Shown: positions 9,808 to 19,390 of the stretch, piece by piece | Layout of the letters: every line of letters starts with the position of its first letter | Position numbering within the stretch: position 1 is the first letter of the stretch | Source: an uncultured Cardiobacterium sp. | GTDB lineage: Bacteria > Pseudomonadota > Gammaproteobacteria > Cardiobacteriales > Cardiobacteriaceae | DNA: 64,000 bases | Direction of reading: 5' to 3' | Assembly: GCF_938028825.1 (NCBI RefSeq) | Contig: NZ_CALIZP010000022.1 | Location: 1-64,000 of the forward strand | Program-made: the position numbers and the translations under genes | The notes under the pieces: model-generated | The model's database searches: none | What the model was told of the DNA's origin: nothing | What the model saw: only the letters and a program-made list of their open reading frames with translations

Positions 9808-9880
9808 TATAGTCGTTTCTCAAACGGGATGAGAGAAGGCGGCGAGCCTGACCGTATCGTTTCTGTTTGAGACGACTATA
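9808..9880. repeat. 73-bp terminal-inverted-repeat element (Correia-like MITE candidate)
   Basis: The element begins TATAGTCGTTTCTCAAAC and ends GTTTGAGACGACTATA, imperfect terminal inverted repeats of about 16 bases ending in TATAG/CTATA. The interior GGCGGCGAGCCTGACCGTA resembles the GC-rich core of neisserial Correia repeats in layout. It lies between the convergent ends of rseP and the ABC permease gene. Only one copy was noticed in the window. Confidence 0.55.
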
Positions 9881-9896
9881 TTTCCCGGGATTGGTA

Positions 9897-10715
9897 TCAC
9901 AACGTCTTCCGCTTGAACAGCAACATCCCCAGCGCCAGCGGCGCGGCGATCCACAGCAAGAGGGCGGTGAGCAGCACGCCGCCCGCGATGCCGTTTTGCG
10001 CACCGAGGCCGCTCGCCACATTGTCGCTCAGGTTGTAGAGGCGGTACACGTCGCCGGGGTTGGCGAGCAGCAGCGCATTCAGGGTTTGGGCACCGAGGTA
10101 TTTGCCGCCTTTGTCGGCAATGAGCGCGCCGAGCAGGGCGAAGTCGTAAAGCAGCACGAAGAAGAGCCACACGCCGATGGCCATGCCCGCCGCGCTGCCG
10201 CGTTGCCGGGCAAGCGCCGAAAGGACGTAACCGATGGCGAGGAAGACCATGCCGAGCAGCAGGGTGGTGGCGGTCATTTTCAGGTAGGGCTGCCACACCG
10301 CCCAAGCGAAGCCGGTTTTCTTGTGCAGCAGGGCGATGGCAAGACCCGCCACGCTGTATCCGATGGCGATGGCGATGGCGAGGATGGCACTCTGGCCGAG
10401 GAATTTGCCGGTGATGATGTGCCAGCGCGCCAGCGGATAGGTGAGGACAAGCGCCATGGTGCCACGCTCGATTTCGCCGATGACGGCGTCGTAGGAAAGC
10501 AGCAGGGCGATGAGCGGGATGAGGTAGATGTTCAGCGTGGCGAGGCTGACCACGGTAACGGCGAGCGGGCTCGCTTTGGTTTCGCCCGCCGGCGCGCTGC
10601 CGAGGAAGGCGAGCGAGAGGGCGAAGGCGGTAAGCAGCAGGGCGATGGCGAGTACCCAGCGGTTGCGCAGGCCGTCTTTGAATTCTTTGCGGGCGAGGGT
10701 GAGGATGGTTTTCAT
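9897..10715 (-). CDS. nosY: ABC-2 type permease, NosY-like
   Basis: A 272-residue membrane protein whose N-terminus (LARKEFKDGLRNRWVLAIAL) and following segments resemble NosY, the permease of the NosDFY transporter that matures nitrous oxide reductase. Six hydrophobic segments are visible, with a YDAVIGEIERGTMALVLTYP loop characteristic of this ABC-2 branch. It is the second gene after the ATPase, 18 bases downstream. Neither nosD, nosL nor nosZ is nearby, so the substrate may differ from that of true NosFY. Confidence 0.75.
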   Translation of the reverse strand: MKTILTLARKEFKDGLRNRWVLAIALLLTAFALSLAFLGSAPAGETKASPLAVTVVSLATLNIYLIPLIALLLSYDAVIGEIERGTMALVLTYPLARWHIITGKFLGQSAILAIAIAIGYSVAGLAIALLHKKTGFAWAVWQPYLKMTATTLLLGMVFLAIGYVLSALARQRGSAAGMAIGVWLFFVLLYDFALLGALIADKGGKYLGAQTLNALLLANPGDVYRLYNLSDNVASGLGAQNGIAGGVLLTALLLWIAAPLALGMLLFKRKTL

Positions 10716-10733
10716 GGGTTTCCTTGTGATGGT

Positions 10734-11624
10734 TCAGGCGGCTGTCGCGTTTTCTTCGCGACGCAGGAAGTGGGCGTAGAGGTCATCCAGTGCAGGCGGG
10801 AGGATATCGATGTTTGTTGGCTGTCCCGCTTGCCACAGTTCGCCGAGACGCGCGACTTTATCCGCTTCGCGGCAAGCGCAGACCCAGCCGTCGCCTTCTT
10901 GCTGCCACGGCGCGGGCAGGCTGACGGTGGCGTCGAACCAGGCGCGCAGGCGGGTCGGCAATCCGGCATCGCGGCGCAATTCATGCAGGCTGCCGTCGGC
11001 GGTTTTCACGCCGCTTTTCATGATGACGATGCGGTCGGCCTGGTCGGCAAGTTCGGCGAGCGCGTGCGAGGAAAGGAGGATGGCGGTGCCCAGTGCGCGC
11101 AGTTCGTCGAGGATGCGGTAGAAATCGGCACGCGAGGCGGGGTCAAGGCCGGTGGTCGGTTCGTCCAGCAGCAGGATTCTCGGCTGGCCGAGCAGGGCTT
11201 GCGCGAGGGCGAGGCGCTGCCGCATCCCTTTGGAATAGGTACCGACGCGTTTTTTCGCCGCTTCGATAATGCCGACGCGGGTAAGCAATTCGCGGTTGCG
11301 CTCGCGGCTGACGTGTTTGAGGTCGGCGAAGAAGTCCAGCGTTTCAAAACCGGTCATGTTTGGATAGAGGGCGACGGTTTCCGGCAGGTAGCCGATGATT
11401 TGCCGCGCGGCGAGGCTGGCGGCGGCGTGGCCGTTGATGCTGATGCTGCCGCTTGTCGGCGTGAGCAGGCCGAGCAGCATTTTCATCAGGGTGGATTTGC
11501 CGGCACCGTTGTGTCCGGCAAGGGCGATCATTTCGCCTGCGTCAATGTGGATGTCCACGTTGTTCACGGCGGTGAAGCTGCCGAAGGTTTTGCTGAGTTG
11601 GCTGGCAGTGAGGAGTGCGCTCAT
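10734..11624 (-). CDS. nosF: ABC transporter ATP-binding protein, NosF-like
   Basis: A 296-residue ATPase with Walker A GHNGAGKST, signature YSKGMRQRLALAQALLG and Walker B ILLLDEPTTGLDP. The SKGMRQRL form of the signature is typical of NosF. I chose the ATG at 11624 because AAAAGGAA precedes it at good spacing and the protein then starts just before the first ABC strand; a longer frame upstream has no ribosome-binding site. It pairs with the downstream permease to form a probable exporter complex of unknown substrate. Confidence 0.82.
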   Translation of the reverse strand: MSALLTASQLSKTFGSFTAVNNVDIHIDAGEMIALAGHNGAGKSTLMKMLLGLLTPTSGSISINGHAAASLAARQIIGYLPETVALYPNMTGFETLDFFADLKHVSRERNRELLTRVGIIEAAKKRVGTYSKGMRQRLALAQALLGQPRILLLDEPTTGLDPASRADFYRILDELRALGTAILLSSHALAELADQADRIVIMKSGVKTADGSLHELRRDAGLPTRLRAWFDATVSLPAPWQQEGDGWVCACREADKVARLGELWQAGQPTNIDILPPALDDLYAHFLRREENATAA

Positions 11625-11669
11625 GCGGGTTCCTTTTGAGTAGTGTGTTGGTTGGTATAGGTATCTACG

Positions 11670-11745
11670 TTCGTCAAGCGGTATGGTTACTGGCCTCGTC
11701 AAGCGGCGTAAAACCTGAGTTCGTCAAGCAGCATCATTACGGGCC
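11670..11745. repeat. 25-bp period intergenic repeat, three degenerate copies
   Basis: TCGTCAAGC recurs at 11671, 11696 and 11721, exactly 25 bases apart, each followed by GGTATGG, GGCGTAA or AGCATCA. It lies between nosF and the transhydrogenase genes. The core resembles the CAAGCGG units at 1-55 and near 38825. Confidence 0.65.
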
Positions 11746-11762
11746 GACAACAGGTAAAGAAA

Positions 11763-11788
11763 TTCCCCCTGCCGGTCGGCAGGGGGAA
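11763..11788 (-). terminator. intrinsic terminator after pntB
   Basis: Perfect 11-base-pair stem TTCCCCCTGCC/GGCAGGGGGAA with a GGTC loop, followed on the minus strand by TTTCTTT. It lies 15 bases past the pntB stop. Confidence 0.8.
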
Positions 11789-11803
11789 GCGGGGCGATGC
11801 CGC

Positions 11804-13270
11804 TCAACCGCGCAGGGCAGCGAGGATGGCGTCCACGGTCGCTTTGGCGTCGCCGAAGCACATATAGCTGTTTTCGTTGAAGAACAGCGGGTTTTGTACG
11901 CCGGCGTAGCCGGTGTTCATCGAGCGTTTGAAGATAACGACGTTGGCCGCTTTCCACACTTCGAGCACGGGCATGCCGGCAATCGGGCTGTGCGGGTCGG
12001 TTTGCGCGGCGGGGTTGACGGTGTCGTTCGCGCCGATGACGAGGACGACGTCGGTATCCGGGAAGTCGTCGTTGATTTCGTCCATTTCCAGCACGATGTC
12101 GTACGGCACTTTCGCTTCGGCGAGCAGCACGTTCATGTGCCCCGGCAGGCGACCGGCGACGGGGTGGATGCCGAAGCGCACGTTCACGCCCTGTTTGCGC
12201 AGCAGTTCAGTGATTTCCGCCACCGGATATTGCGCTTGCGCGACGGCCATGCCGTAGCCGGGGGTGATGATGACGCTGTGCGCGTTTTTCAGCATATCGG
12301 CGACATCCGTTGGTTGCAGTTCGCGGTATTCTCCGATTTCACCGCCGTCTGCCGCTGCCGAGCCGTCCGTGCCGAAGCCGCCCGCGATGACGGAGATGAA
12401 GGAGCGGTTCATCGCCTTGCACATAATGTAGGAGAGGATGGCACCACTGGAACCGACCAGCGCGCCGGTGACGATGAGCAGGTCGTTCGAGAGCATGAAG
12501 CCTGCCGCTGCCGCCGCCCAGCCGGAGTAGGAGTTGAGCATGGAGACGACGACGGGCATGTCCGCACCGCCGATGGAGGCGACGAGGTGCCAGCCGAAGG
12601 CGAGGGCGATGAGGGTCATGGCGGCGAGGGCGAAGATCATCATCGCCTGGGTGCTGACCGGGCGCACCAGCGCGGCGACGGGCTGGCCGTCCACCATGCG
12701 GTAGAGGGTTTCGGTGGCAGGTGCATGGCTGCTTTTCAGGAAGACGAAGAGCAGGATGAGCGAGATGACAAGGGCGGTGAGGTTCAGCTTGTGCTTGTGC
12801 GGCAGTTGCAGCGGTTTGCTGCTGATTTTGCCGTTCAGCTTGCCGAAGGCGACGAGCGAGCCGGTGAAGGTGACGGCGCCGATGAAGATGCCGACGAACA
12901 CCTCGATGAGGTGGATGGTGTGCATATCTTCCGGCACGTTGCCCGGCGCGGCGAAGCTGCTGATGCCGACCAGCACGGCGGCGAGGCCGACGAAGCTGTG
13001 CAGCAATGCGATGAGTTCCGGCATTTGCGTCATTTCGACTTTGCGCGCTTTCTGGATGCCGATGGCGGCACCGATGAGCATGGCGACGATGATGTAGCCG
13101 AAGCCTTTGGTGCCGTCGGCATAGATGGTGGCGATGAGCGCGATGGCCATGCCGATGATGCCGAAGACATTGCCGTTTTTCGCGCTTTCCTGACGGGAGA
13201 GGCCCGCGAGCGAGAAGATGAAGAAGATAGCGGCGACGATGTAGGCCGCTGTGACGAGTCCGTGAGACAT
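11804..13270 (-). CDS. pntB: NAD(P) transhydrogenase beta subunit PntB
   Basis: Membrane and NADP(H)-binding subunit of the proton-translocating transhydrogenase, which reduces NADP+ with NADH at the expense of proton motive force. The 488-residue protein has about nine N-terminal membrane segments (1-280) and a C-terminal domain III with the Rossmann motif [14 protein letters not shown]-binding sequences [16 protein letters not shown] and [16 protein letters not shown] follow. It lies 11 bases downstream of pntA in a two-gene operon and is followed by a strong terminator. Confidence 0.96.
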   Translation of the reverse strand: MSHGLVTAAYIVAAIFFIFSLAGLSRQESAKNGNVFGIIGMAIALIATIYADGTKGFGYIIVAMLIGAAIGIQKARKVEMTQMPELIALLHSFVGLAAVLVGISSFAAPGNVPEDMHTIHLIEVFVGIFIGAVTFTGSLVAFGKLNGKISSKPLQLPHKHKLNLTALVISLILLFVFLKSSHAPATETLYRMVDGQPVAALVRPVSTQAMMIFALAAMTLIALAFGWHLVASIGGADMPVVVSMLNSYSGWAAAAAGFMLSNDLLIVTGALVGSSGAILSYIMCKAMNRSFISVIAGGFGTDGSAAADGGEIGEYRELQPTDVADMLKNAHSVIITPGYGMAVAQAQYPVAEITELLRKQGVNVRFGIHPVAGRLPGHMNVLLAEAKVPYDIVLEMDEINDDFPDTDVVLVIGANDTVNPAAQTDPHSPIAGMPVLEVWKAANVVIFKRSMNTGYAGVQNPLFFNENSYMCFGDAKATVDAILAALRG

Positions 13271-13281
13271 AGATGACCCCC

Positions 13282-14814
13282 TTAGCCTTTACGGAACATG
13301 TTGAGCATACGGCGGGTGACGTAGAAGCCGCCGAAGATGTTGATGCTGGCAATCAGCACTGCGATGAACGCGAGTGTTGAGACGAAGCCGTTGCCCTGGC
13401 CGATTTGCAGCAGCGCGCCGACGACGATGATGCCGGAGATGGCGTTGGTGACTGACATCAGCGGGGTGTGCAGCGAGTGGCTGACGTTCCAGACGACGTA
13501 GTAACCGATGACGCAGGCGAGGACGAAGACAATGAAGTGGTTGAGGAAGGCAGCGGGCGCGACGGCACCCACCCAGAGGATCAGCGCGGCACCGATGACG
13601 GCGGGCGCGAGTTTCTTCCAGAACGGCGTCGGCTTCGCTTCTTCCTGCACCGGTGCGGCAGCTTTCGCCTGCTGCGGCGCGGCGGAAACCTGAATCGGCG
13701 GTGGCGGGAAGGTGATGCTGCCGTCTTTGCAGACGGTCATATTGCGGATGATGACGTCGTCGAAGTCGAGGGTGATTTCGCCGTCTTTATTCGGTGAGAG
13801 CAGTTTGGCAAGGTTGACGAGGTTGGTGGCGTAAAGCTGTGAAGACTGGCCGGCGAGACGGTTGGCCATATCGGTGAAGCCGATGACTTTCACGCCGTTA
13901 TCGGTGATGAACAACTCGCCTGGCTTGGTGACCTCGCAGTTGCCGCCGGTCGCGGCTGCCAGATCGACGATGACCGAACCCGGCTTCATGCTGGCGACCA
14001 TTTCCTTTGTAATCAGCTTCGGCGCGGGTTTGCCGGGAATGGCGGCGGTGGTGATGATGATGTCCACCTCTTTCGCTTGCTCGGCAAAGAGCTTCATCTC
14101 GGCGGCGATGAACTCGTCACTCATCACTTTGGCGTAGCCGTCGCCGCTGCCGCCCGCTTCCTGCGGAAAATCGAGTTTCAGGAACTTGCCGCCCATCGAT
14201 TCAATCTGCTCGGCGACTTCCAGCCGCGTATCGAACGCTTTGACGATCGCACCCAGCGAATTGGCCGTGCCAATCGCGGCAAGCCCGGCGACACCGGCAC
14301 CGATAATCAGCACCTGCGCGGGCGGCACCTTCCCGGCGGCGGTAATCTGCCCGGTGAAGAAGCGGCCAAACGCGTTCGCCGCCTCAATCACCGCACGATA
14401 ACCGCTGATGTTGGCCATCGAAGAAAGCGCGTCCAGCGCCTGCGCGCGGGAAATACGCGGCACCATGTCCATCGCCAGCACATTGACCTTCTTGTCGGCC
14501 AGTTTCTGCACCAGATCGGGATTCTGCGCGGGCCAAAGGAAGCTGACCAGCGTTTGCCCGGCGGACAAGCGGGAAACCTCTGCCTCCGTCGGCGCGTTGA
14601 CCTTGTAAATCAGTGGGCACTGCCAGACGGTGGCGGCATCGGCGAGCGTCGCCCCGGCGGCGGCATACGCTTCATCGGCCAAAGATGCCCCGGCGCCCGC
14701 GCCACGCTCGACCACCACGGCAAAACCCAGCTTCTGCAACTGCGTAACCGTTGCAGGCGTACAGGCGACGCGGGTCTCACCGGCGAGAGATTCCTTCGGA
14801 ATACCAATATTCAT
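13282..14814 (-). CDS. pntA: NAD(P) transhydrogenase alpha subunit PntA
   Basis: NAD(H)-binding subunit of the transhydrogenase. Starting at the ATG at 14814 the protein begins MNIGIPKE and has 510 residues, the E. coli length. The alanine-dehydrogenase-like domain I includes [23 protein letters not shown], and C-terminal membrane segments fill about 400-505. Thus the alpha subunit is undivided, unlike the split PntAA/PntAB form. A GAGG site lies just upstream; upstream in-frame ATG codons are less likely. Confidence 0.96.
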   Translation of the reverse strand: MNIGIPKESLAGETRVACTPATVTQLQKLGFAVVVERGAGAGASLADEAYAAAGATLADAATVWQCPLIYKVNAPTEAEVSRLSAGQTLVSFLWPAQNPDLVQKLADKKVNVLAMDMVPRISRAQALDALSSMANISGYRAVIEAANAFGRFFTGQITAAGKVPPAQVLIIGAGVAGLAAIGTANSLGAIVKAFDTRLEVAEQIESMGGKFLKLDFPQEAGGSGDGYAKVMSDEFIAAEMKLFAEQAKEVDIIITTAAIPGKPAPKLITKEMVASMKPGSVIVDLAAATGGNCEVTKPGELFITDNGVKVIGFTDMANRLAGQSSQLYATNLVNLAKLLSPNKDGEITLDFDDVIIRNMTVCKDGSITFPPPPIQVSAAPQQAKAAAPVQEEAKPTPFWKKLAPAVIGAALILWVGAVAPAAFLNHFIVFVLACVIGYYVVWNVSHSLHTPLMSVTNAISGIIVVGALLQIGQGNGFVSTLAFIAVLIASINIFGGFYVTRRMLNMFRKG

Positions 14815-14944
14815 CATCGCATCCTCATAAAAAAACAAAAAACACCGACTCAGCGCCGGACGCCGCTTATCATATCAAACAAACAGGGAAAAACGGGCGG
14901 CAGCGCGTACAATGCCGCGCACCGAAAACCGCACAGGAACGCCC

Positions 14945-15520
14945 ATGCAACACCCCGACAACCTCATCTGGATCGACCTCGAAATGACCGGGCTCGACAG
15001 CGGGCGCGACCACATCCTCGAAATCGCCACCCTCATCACCGACGCCGAACTGAACACCCTCGCCGAAGGCCCGGTGCTTGCCATCCACCAGCCGGACAGC
15101 ATCCTCGACCACCTTGACGACTGGAACCGCCGACACCACGGCGCGAGCGGCCTGCTTGACCGCTGCCGCGCGAGCACCATCGACACCGCTGCCGCCGAAG
15201 CGCAAACCCTCGCCTTCATCCGCGCATACGTCCCGCCGCAGGCATCACCGCTGTGCGGCAACAGCATCTGCCAGGACCGCCGCTTCATGGCGCGCCTCAT
15301 GCCGACCCTCGAACACTACTTCCACTACCGCAACCTTGACGTCTCCACCCTGAAAGAGCTCGTGCGCCGCTGGTATCCCGTGCACACCTACCCGAAAAAA
15401 GGCAGCCACGAAGCCTTGGCCGACATCCGCGAATCCATCGCGGAACTGCGCCACTACCGCGCCCACATCTTCCGGCCGCGTGACGATAAACAAAACCAAA
15501 CCAAAAGCGGAAAACAATAA
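14945..15520 (+). CDS. orn: oligoribonuclease
   Basis: DEDDh 3'-5' exonuclease that degrades di- to pentaribonucleotides, the last step of RNA turnover and of cyclic-di-GMP (pGpG) breakdown. With the start at 14945 (GGAAC upstream) the product has 191 residues. The first exonuclease motif is IDLEMTGLD with D11 and E13, and the last is [13 protein letters not shown]. An upstream in-frame ATG at 14912 would add a non-conserved leader. The C-terminal ten residues are a polar tail beyond the usual end. Confidence 0.94.
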   Translation: MQHPDNLIWIDLEMTGLDSGRDHILEIATLITDAELNTLAEGPVLAIHQPDSILDHLDDWNRRHHGASGLLDRCRASTIDTAAAEAQTLAFIRAYVPPQASPLCGNSICQDRRFMARLMPTLEHYFHYRNLDVSTLKELVRRWYPVHTYPKKGSHEALADIRESIAELRHYRAHIFRPRDDKQNQTKSGKQ

Positions 15521-15582
15521 GAAAAACTTGCCGACAAGCGGCGGCATAATAGCCGCCCACCCCTAAAAACACAGGAAAAACC

Positions 15583-16197
15583 ATGACAACCTACACCTTT
15601 GCCGACCTGCCCTACGCCTACGATGCGCTCGAACCCGTCATCGACGCTACCACCATGCAAATCCACCACGACCGCCACCACAAAGCCTATTACGACAACT
15701 TCCTCGCCGCCATCAAGGACAACCCGCTGAACGGCCAGCCGCTGGAAACCATCTTCGCCCACATCAGCAAAGAAAGCGCGGCTCTGCGCAACAACGCGGG
15801 CGGCTACTACAACCACAACCACTACTGGAACATCATGCGCCCGCACGGCGGCGGCGAACCCAAAGGCGCCCTGCTCGATGCCATCAACAGTGCCTTCGGC
15901 AACTTTGACGCCTGCAAGGCCGCCTTCAAAGATGCGGGTGTCAAACAATTCGGCTCCGGCTGGGCGTGGCTGATTGTCGGCAAAGACGGCAAACTCGCCG
16001 TTACCGGCACCCCGAACCAGGACAATCCACTGATGGACACCGCCGCTGTCCGTGGCACGCCCATCCTCGGCTGCGACGTGTGGGAACACGCCTACTACCT
16101 CCACTACCAGAACAAACGCGCCGACTACCTCGACGCCTGGTGGCAAGTGGTGAACTGGGACTACGCTGCCGAATGCTACGCGCAAGCGACCGCCTGA
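15583..16197 (+). CDS. sodA: superoxide dismutase, Mn-type signature
   Basis: Cytoplasmic Fe/Mn-family superoxide dismutase of 204 residues. Metal ligands are H28 (in HHDRHH), H78 (in YYNHNHYW), D165 and H169 (in DVWEHAYY). The metal-tuning residues point to manganese: NNAGG rather than NNAAQ in the N-terminal half and Q146 in TPNQDNPL, as in E. coli SodA, although cambialistic or iron enzymes with this pattern exist. It has its own terminator. Family assignment is certain; metal preference is an inference. Confidence 0.93.
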   Translation: MTTYTFADLPYAYDALEPVIDATTMQIHHDRHHKAYYDNFLAAIKDNPLNGQPLETIFAHISKESAALRNNAGGYYNHNHYWNIMRPHGGGEPKGALLDAINSAFGNFDACKAAFKDAGVKQFGSGWAWLIVGKDGKLAVTGTPNQDNPLMDTAAVRGTPILGCDVWEHAYYLHYQNKRADYLDAWWQVVNWDYAAECYAQATA

Positions 16198-16210
16198 ACA
16201 CCGCCCACCC

Positions 16211-16237
16211 AAAAGCCGGACAACGTCCGGCTTTTTT
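16211..16237 (+). terminator. intrinsic terminator after sodA
   Basis: Stem AAAAGCCGGAC with GTCCGGCTTTT around an AAC loop, followed by T residues; 13 bases after the stop codon. Confidence 0.9.
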
Positions 16238-16311
16238 CATGCCGCAGCGCGACAAGCGGGAAAAATGCCGACATCGCGCGCGCCTGTCATTGCTGTTTGT
16301 GCGATGGACTG

Positions 16312-16374
16312 ATGCCAATCCAAGAAATCAAGCGATGTGCGCAGGGCGGGCCCGGTGTTTACGCCGCCTGGCGG
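16312..16374 (+). repeat. dispersed intergenic repeat, copy C (diverged)
   Basis: ATGCCAATCCAAGAAATCAA is followed by GCGCAGGGCGGGCC and then TTTACGCCGCCTGGCGG, the reverse complement of the CCGCCAGGCGGCGTAAA block found at 39184-39200. It runs up to the stop of the J-domain gene. Confidence 0.65.
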
Positions 16375-16375
16375 C

Positions 16376-17665
16376 TCAAAAGAAAAATGTTTCGTCAGTG
16401 TCGTCATCGTCGTCAGCCGTATCAGTGGCGTCCCCGGCATCATCCGCTTCTGCGGTGAGGGTGCGCAGGATGGCGTAGAGCTGTTCAAGTTCGCCTGCGA
16501 GGATGGCGCACTGTTCGGCGAGGTAGGCTTGATAGGCCGCTTCGTCCGCGAAGCCGCGCAGCAGCGTGTAGGTATCGTCATTCTGCAAGGTGGCGATTTC
16601 CGTGCGCAAGGCAGCGAGGTTCTCGCGCAGTTCCGCGATGCGGGCATGCAGGGCGGCGGTGTCGCTCAGGGTGTCGCTGGCGGCGGTGAAGATGCCGCGT
16701 TGCAGTTGGGCAAGGATGCGTTCGACGGTTGCCAGGTCTTTTTTCTTGTAGGCCTGACCCAGTTCCTTGAAGAGTTGTTCCGCCTGTGCCTTGTGCTCGG
16801 CGCTGACGCGGTCGGGGTGGCATAACTGGCTGGCGCGGCGGTAAGCGGCTTTGAGGCGGGTTTCCGCGTCGGCATCCAGGGCAGCGATATCCTGCTGCTC
16901 GATTTCGGCCTGCGTCTGTTCGTCGCTGAAGGCTTTGCGCTGCTGTTTGGTCTCTTCGTAGGTGCGGCGGGCATTTTCAAGGTCGGGGTCGTCTTCGGCA
17001 GCGGCGTTAGCCAATGCTTCTTGTTCTTCCAGCCAGTCGCACCAGGCATCGTAAGCGGCAAGGGTTTCTGCCCATTCGTCAGCGCTTTCTGTCGCAATTT
17101 CTGCCTGTTCTTCGTCCTCTGCTTCCGCGCGGGCAACCTCTTCTTCGTCCATTTCCGCGCGGTAATCCGTTTCCGCTTCTTCCTGATGCCCCGCATCGCG
17201 TTTTTCCTGCCGCTGCCCGCGCTGCGCGTGTAGCGCTTTTTCCAGTTGCAGTCTGGCGATTTGCTCCTGCGCCGTGAGGATTTCCGCCAGCGTCGAACCG
17301 CAGTGCAGAAGGAAATCGCGGTTGAAACGTTCCAGCAGCGCCTGGATTTCGTCGCGTTCGAGGGTTTCGGCGGTGATTTGCCGCTCCAGCGCGGCGAGTT
17401 CGAGGCGCAGCGCGACGAGCTCGGCATCTTCGCTGACGACCAGCGCCGCCTGTGCGGTAAGGAAGCGGTTAATCAGGCGCATCGCCTGCGGGTAATGCCC
17501 GCCTGCCAGCGCAGCGATGATGGCGGTGAGGCTCTCGCCCGCCGCGCCATCCAACTGCGGCAACACGGCGCGCAGCGCGGGCAACTGCTGGGCAATCAGG
17601 TCTTCATCGGCCAGCGACATCGCGGCGCGGATGATTTCCAGACGTTTGATGAGGGTTTGTAACAT
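16376..17665 (-). CDS. J-domain (DnaJ-like) coiled-coil protein
   Basis: A 429-residue acidic protein. A J-domain lies unusually in its second half (about 265-325), with RASQLCHPDRVS supplying the HPD motif needed to stimulate Hsp70 ATPase. It is flanked by long charged helical stretches (about 95-260 and 340-395). The tail is Asp-rich and ends in FFF. It follows the leucine-rich-repeat gene by 28 bases on the same strand, so the two are probably co-transcribed. Function beyond a DnaK co-chaperone role is unknown; the full architecture matches no named protein I recognise. Confidence 0.8.
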   Translation of the reverse strand: MLQTLIKRLEIIRAAMSLADEDLIAQQLPALRAVLPQLDGAAGESLTAIIAALAGGHYPQAMRLINRFLTAQAALVVSEDAELVALRLELAALERQITAETLERDEIQALLERFNRDFLLHCGSTLAEILTAQEQIARLQLEKALHAQRGQRQEKRDAGHQEEAETDYRAEMDEEEVARAEAEDEEQAEIATESADEWAETLAAYDAWCDWLEEQEALANAAAEDDPDLENARRTYEETKQQRKAFSDEQTQAEIEQQDIAALDADAETRLKAAYRRASQLCHPDRVSAEHKAQAEQLFKELGQAYKKKDLATVERILAQLQRGIFTAASDTLSDTAALHARIAELRENLAALRTEIATLQNDDTYTLLRGFADEAAYQAYLAEQCAILAGELEQLYAILRTLTAEADDAGDATDTADDDDDTDETFFF

Positions 17666-17693
17666 GGGAAAACCAGATTAAAAGAGAATGCCG

Positions 17694-19328
17694 TTATCGC
17701 CCGTTTGAGCCCCAAAATACGCCATCATCATCATAGCCATCGTCATTCCAAGGCACATTATCGTCATCGTCAAAGGAGGAAAGCGCTTCGTCGTTATCTT
17801 CCAGCAGGGATTTATCATCTAATTCTATTTCCAATGCACCATTGCGCTCACGATAAAGGCGTTTAAGTGAAGCGGGCAGGGCAGTGAGTGGGTTTTTTCC
17901 TAAATCTAGTTTTATTAGCTTATCCAGTTGCCCAATTGAGTCAGGCAGGGTGGTGAGTTGATTCCAGGATAAATCCAGTGATTGCAGATTGCCGAGTTGG
18001 CCAATTGCGGCAGGCAGGGTGGTGAGTTGATTCCAGGACAAATCCAGTTTTTGCAGATTGACGAGTTGGCCAATTGCGGCAGGCAGGGCTGTAAGTCCAT
18101 TCAAGGATAAATCCAATGTTTGCAGATTGCCGAGTTGCTCAATTTCGGCAGGCTGGGATGCGAAATTGCGCAAGCTAAGATATTTTAGTTTTGGCAAATA
18201 TGGTGCTATATCAATTAATTGTAAAAGCAAATGACCGTCCACTGTGATTTCTTGCAGATTACCGAGTTGGATAATGGCAGCAGGCAGGGCAGTGAGTTCA
18301 TTGCCGCTTAAATCCAATTTCTGCAGATTGCCGAGTTGACCAATTTGGGCAGGCAGGGCAGTGAGTCCATTGCCGCTTAAATCCAATTTCTGCAGATTGC
18401 CGAGTTGACCAATTTGGGCAGGCAGGTTGGTGAGTCCATTCCAGGACAAATCCAGTGATTGCAGATTACCGAGTTGACCGATTTCGGCAGGCAGGTTGGT
18501 GAGTTGATCCAAGGACAAATCCAGTGATTGCAGATTGCCGAGTCGTCCAATTTCGCCTGGCACAGTGGTGAGATTAAGCAAGCTAAGGGATTTCAGTTTT
18601 GGCAGATGCGGTGCCATATCAATGAGTTCTAAAAGTAAACGACCGTCCATTGTGATTTCTTGCAGATTACCGAGTTGGGTAATGGCAGCAGGCAGGGCAG
18701 TGAGTTCATTGCCGCTTAAATCCAATTTCTGCAGATTGCCGAGTTGACCAATTTCGGCGGGCAGGGCAGTGAGATTAAACAAGCTAAGAGATTTCAGTTT
18801 TGGCAGATGCGGTGCCATATCAATGAGTTCTAAAAGCAAATGACCGTCTATGGTGATGTCTTGCAGATTACCGAGTTGTGCAATGGCAGCAGGCAGGGCA
18901 GTGAGTTGATTACTTCTTAAATCCAGTTTTTGCAGATTGCCGAGTTGCCCGATTTCCGGTGGCAGGGTGCTAAGTTTATTCCACTGTAAATCGAGTGTTT
19001 GCAGATTGCTAAGACAGGAGATTTCCGCCGCCAGCCGGGTAAGCTTGGGATAGTCTTCAAATGAATAATAACCAGATCCACCACGCCGAATTTTCAATTC
19101 CGTCATCGCCAATAGTTTTGCCTTTTCTCTCGGCAATTCTTCTTCCGGAATTTGAAATTCATCCGCCCAGGCGCAGAGGCGCTCGAACCAGCCATCCTTA
19201 GCGGTCGCCAGCGCCTGGGTACGGGCGCGGATAGCTGCGTTGAGTGCGAGCAGTTGTTTGCTGCGTTGCAGGGCGGCGGGCAGGTTGTCGGCACGGGGTT
19301 TGAGTTGTTTGTGGTCGTCGTCGGTCAT
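17694..19328 (-). CDS. leucine-rich-repeat protein
   Basis: A 544-residue protein without signal peptide. Residues 1-100 are an alpha-helical N-domain ([20 protein letters not shown]). About 100-500 are a solenoid of 23-residue bacterial LRRs of the form LQxLDLSxNxLTxLPAxIGQLGN, roughly 16-18 units. Three irregular units with ITxDGHLLLxLIDxAPxLPK punctuate the solenoid. The C-terminal 40 residues are acidic. Likely a cytoplasmic protein-binding scaffold. It is upstream of the J-domain gene in a two-gene unit. Base composition is a little more AT-rich than its neighbours, which hints at different ancestry. Confidence 0.85.
   Translation of the reverse strand: MTDDDHKQLKPRADNLPAALQRSKQLLALNAAIRARTQALATAKDGWFERLCAWADEFQIPEEELPREKAKLLAMTELKIRRGGSGYYSFEDYPKLTRLAAEISCLSNLQTLDLQWNKLSTLPPEIGQLGNLQKLDLRSNQLTALPAAIAQLGNLQDITIDGHLLLELIDMAPHLPKLKSLSLFNLTALPAEIGQLGNLQKLDLSGNELTALPAAITQLGNLQEITMDGRLLLELIDMAPHLPKLKSLSLLNLTTVPGEIGRLGNLQSLDLSLDQLTNLPAEIGQLGNLQSLDLSWNGLTNLPAQIGQLGNLQKLDLSGNGLTALPAQIGQLGNLQKLDLSGNELTALPAAIIQLGNLQEITVDGHLLLQLIDIAPYLPKLKYLSLRNFASQPAEIEQLGNLQTLDLSLNGLTALPAAIGQLVNLQKLDLSWNQLTTLPAAIGQLGNLQSLDLSWNQLTTLPDSIGQLDKLIKLDLGKNPLTALPASLKRLYRERNGALEIELDDKSLLEDNDEALSSFDDDDNVPWNDDGYDDDGVFWGSNGR
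17920..19010 (-). repeat. 69-bp repeats within the LRR gene
   Basis: Repeats of about 69 bases encode the LRR units. Several adjacent blocks, such as 18290-18355 against 18359-18425, are nearly identical at DNA level, and larger blocks around 18200-18340, 18560-18700 and 18760-18900 repeat the irregular unit plus flanks. This indicates recent duplication or gene conversion. Confidence 0.8.
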
Positions 19329-19390
19329 GGTGGTTTTTCTCTTGTGGGGTTGTTGGCGATGGGCGGTGCTGTGGCGGCGATGTCCCGCGT

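Noticed and set aside
11671..11735. CAAGCGG as a DNA uptake sequence (resembles ACAAGCGGT of some Pasteurellaceae)
   Set aside because: I noticed roughly 15-20 copies of the 7-mer across the window, which is not clearly above chance at this GC content, and many are inside larger repeats. A genome-wide count would decide.
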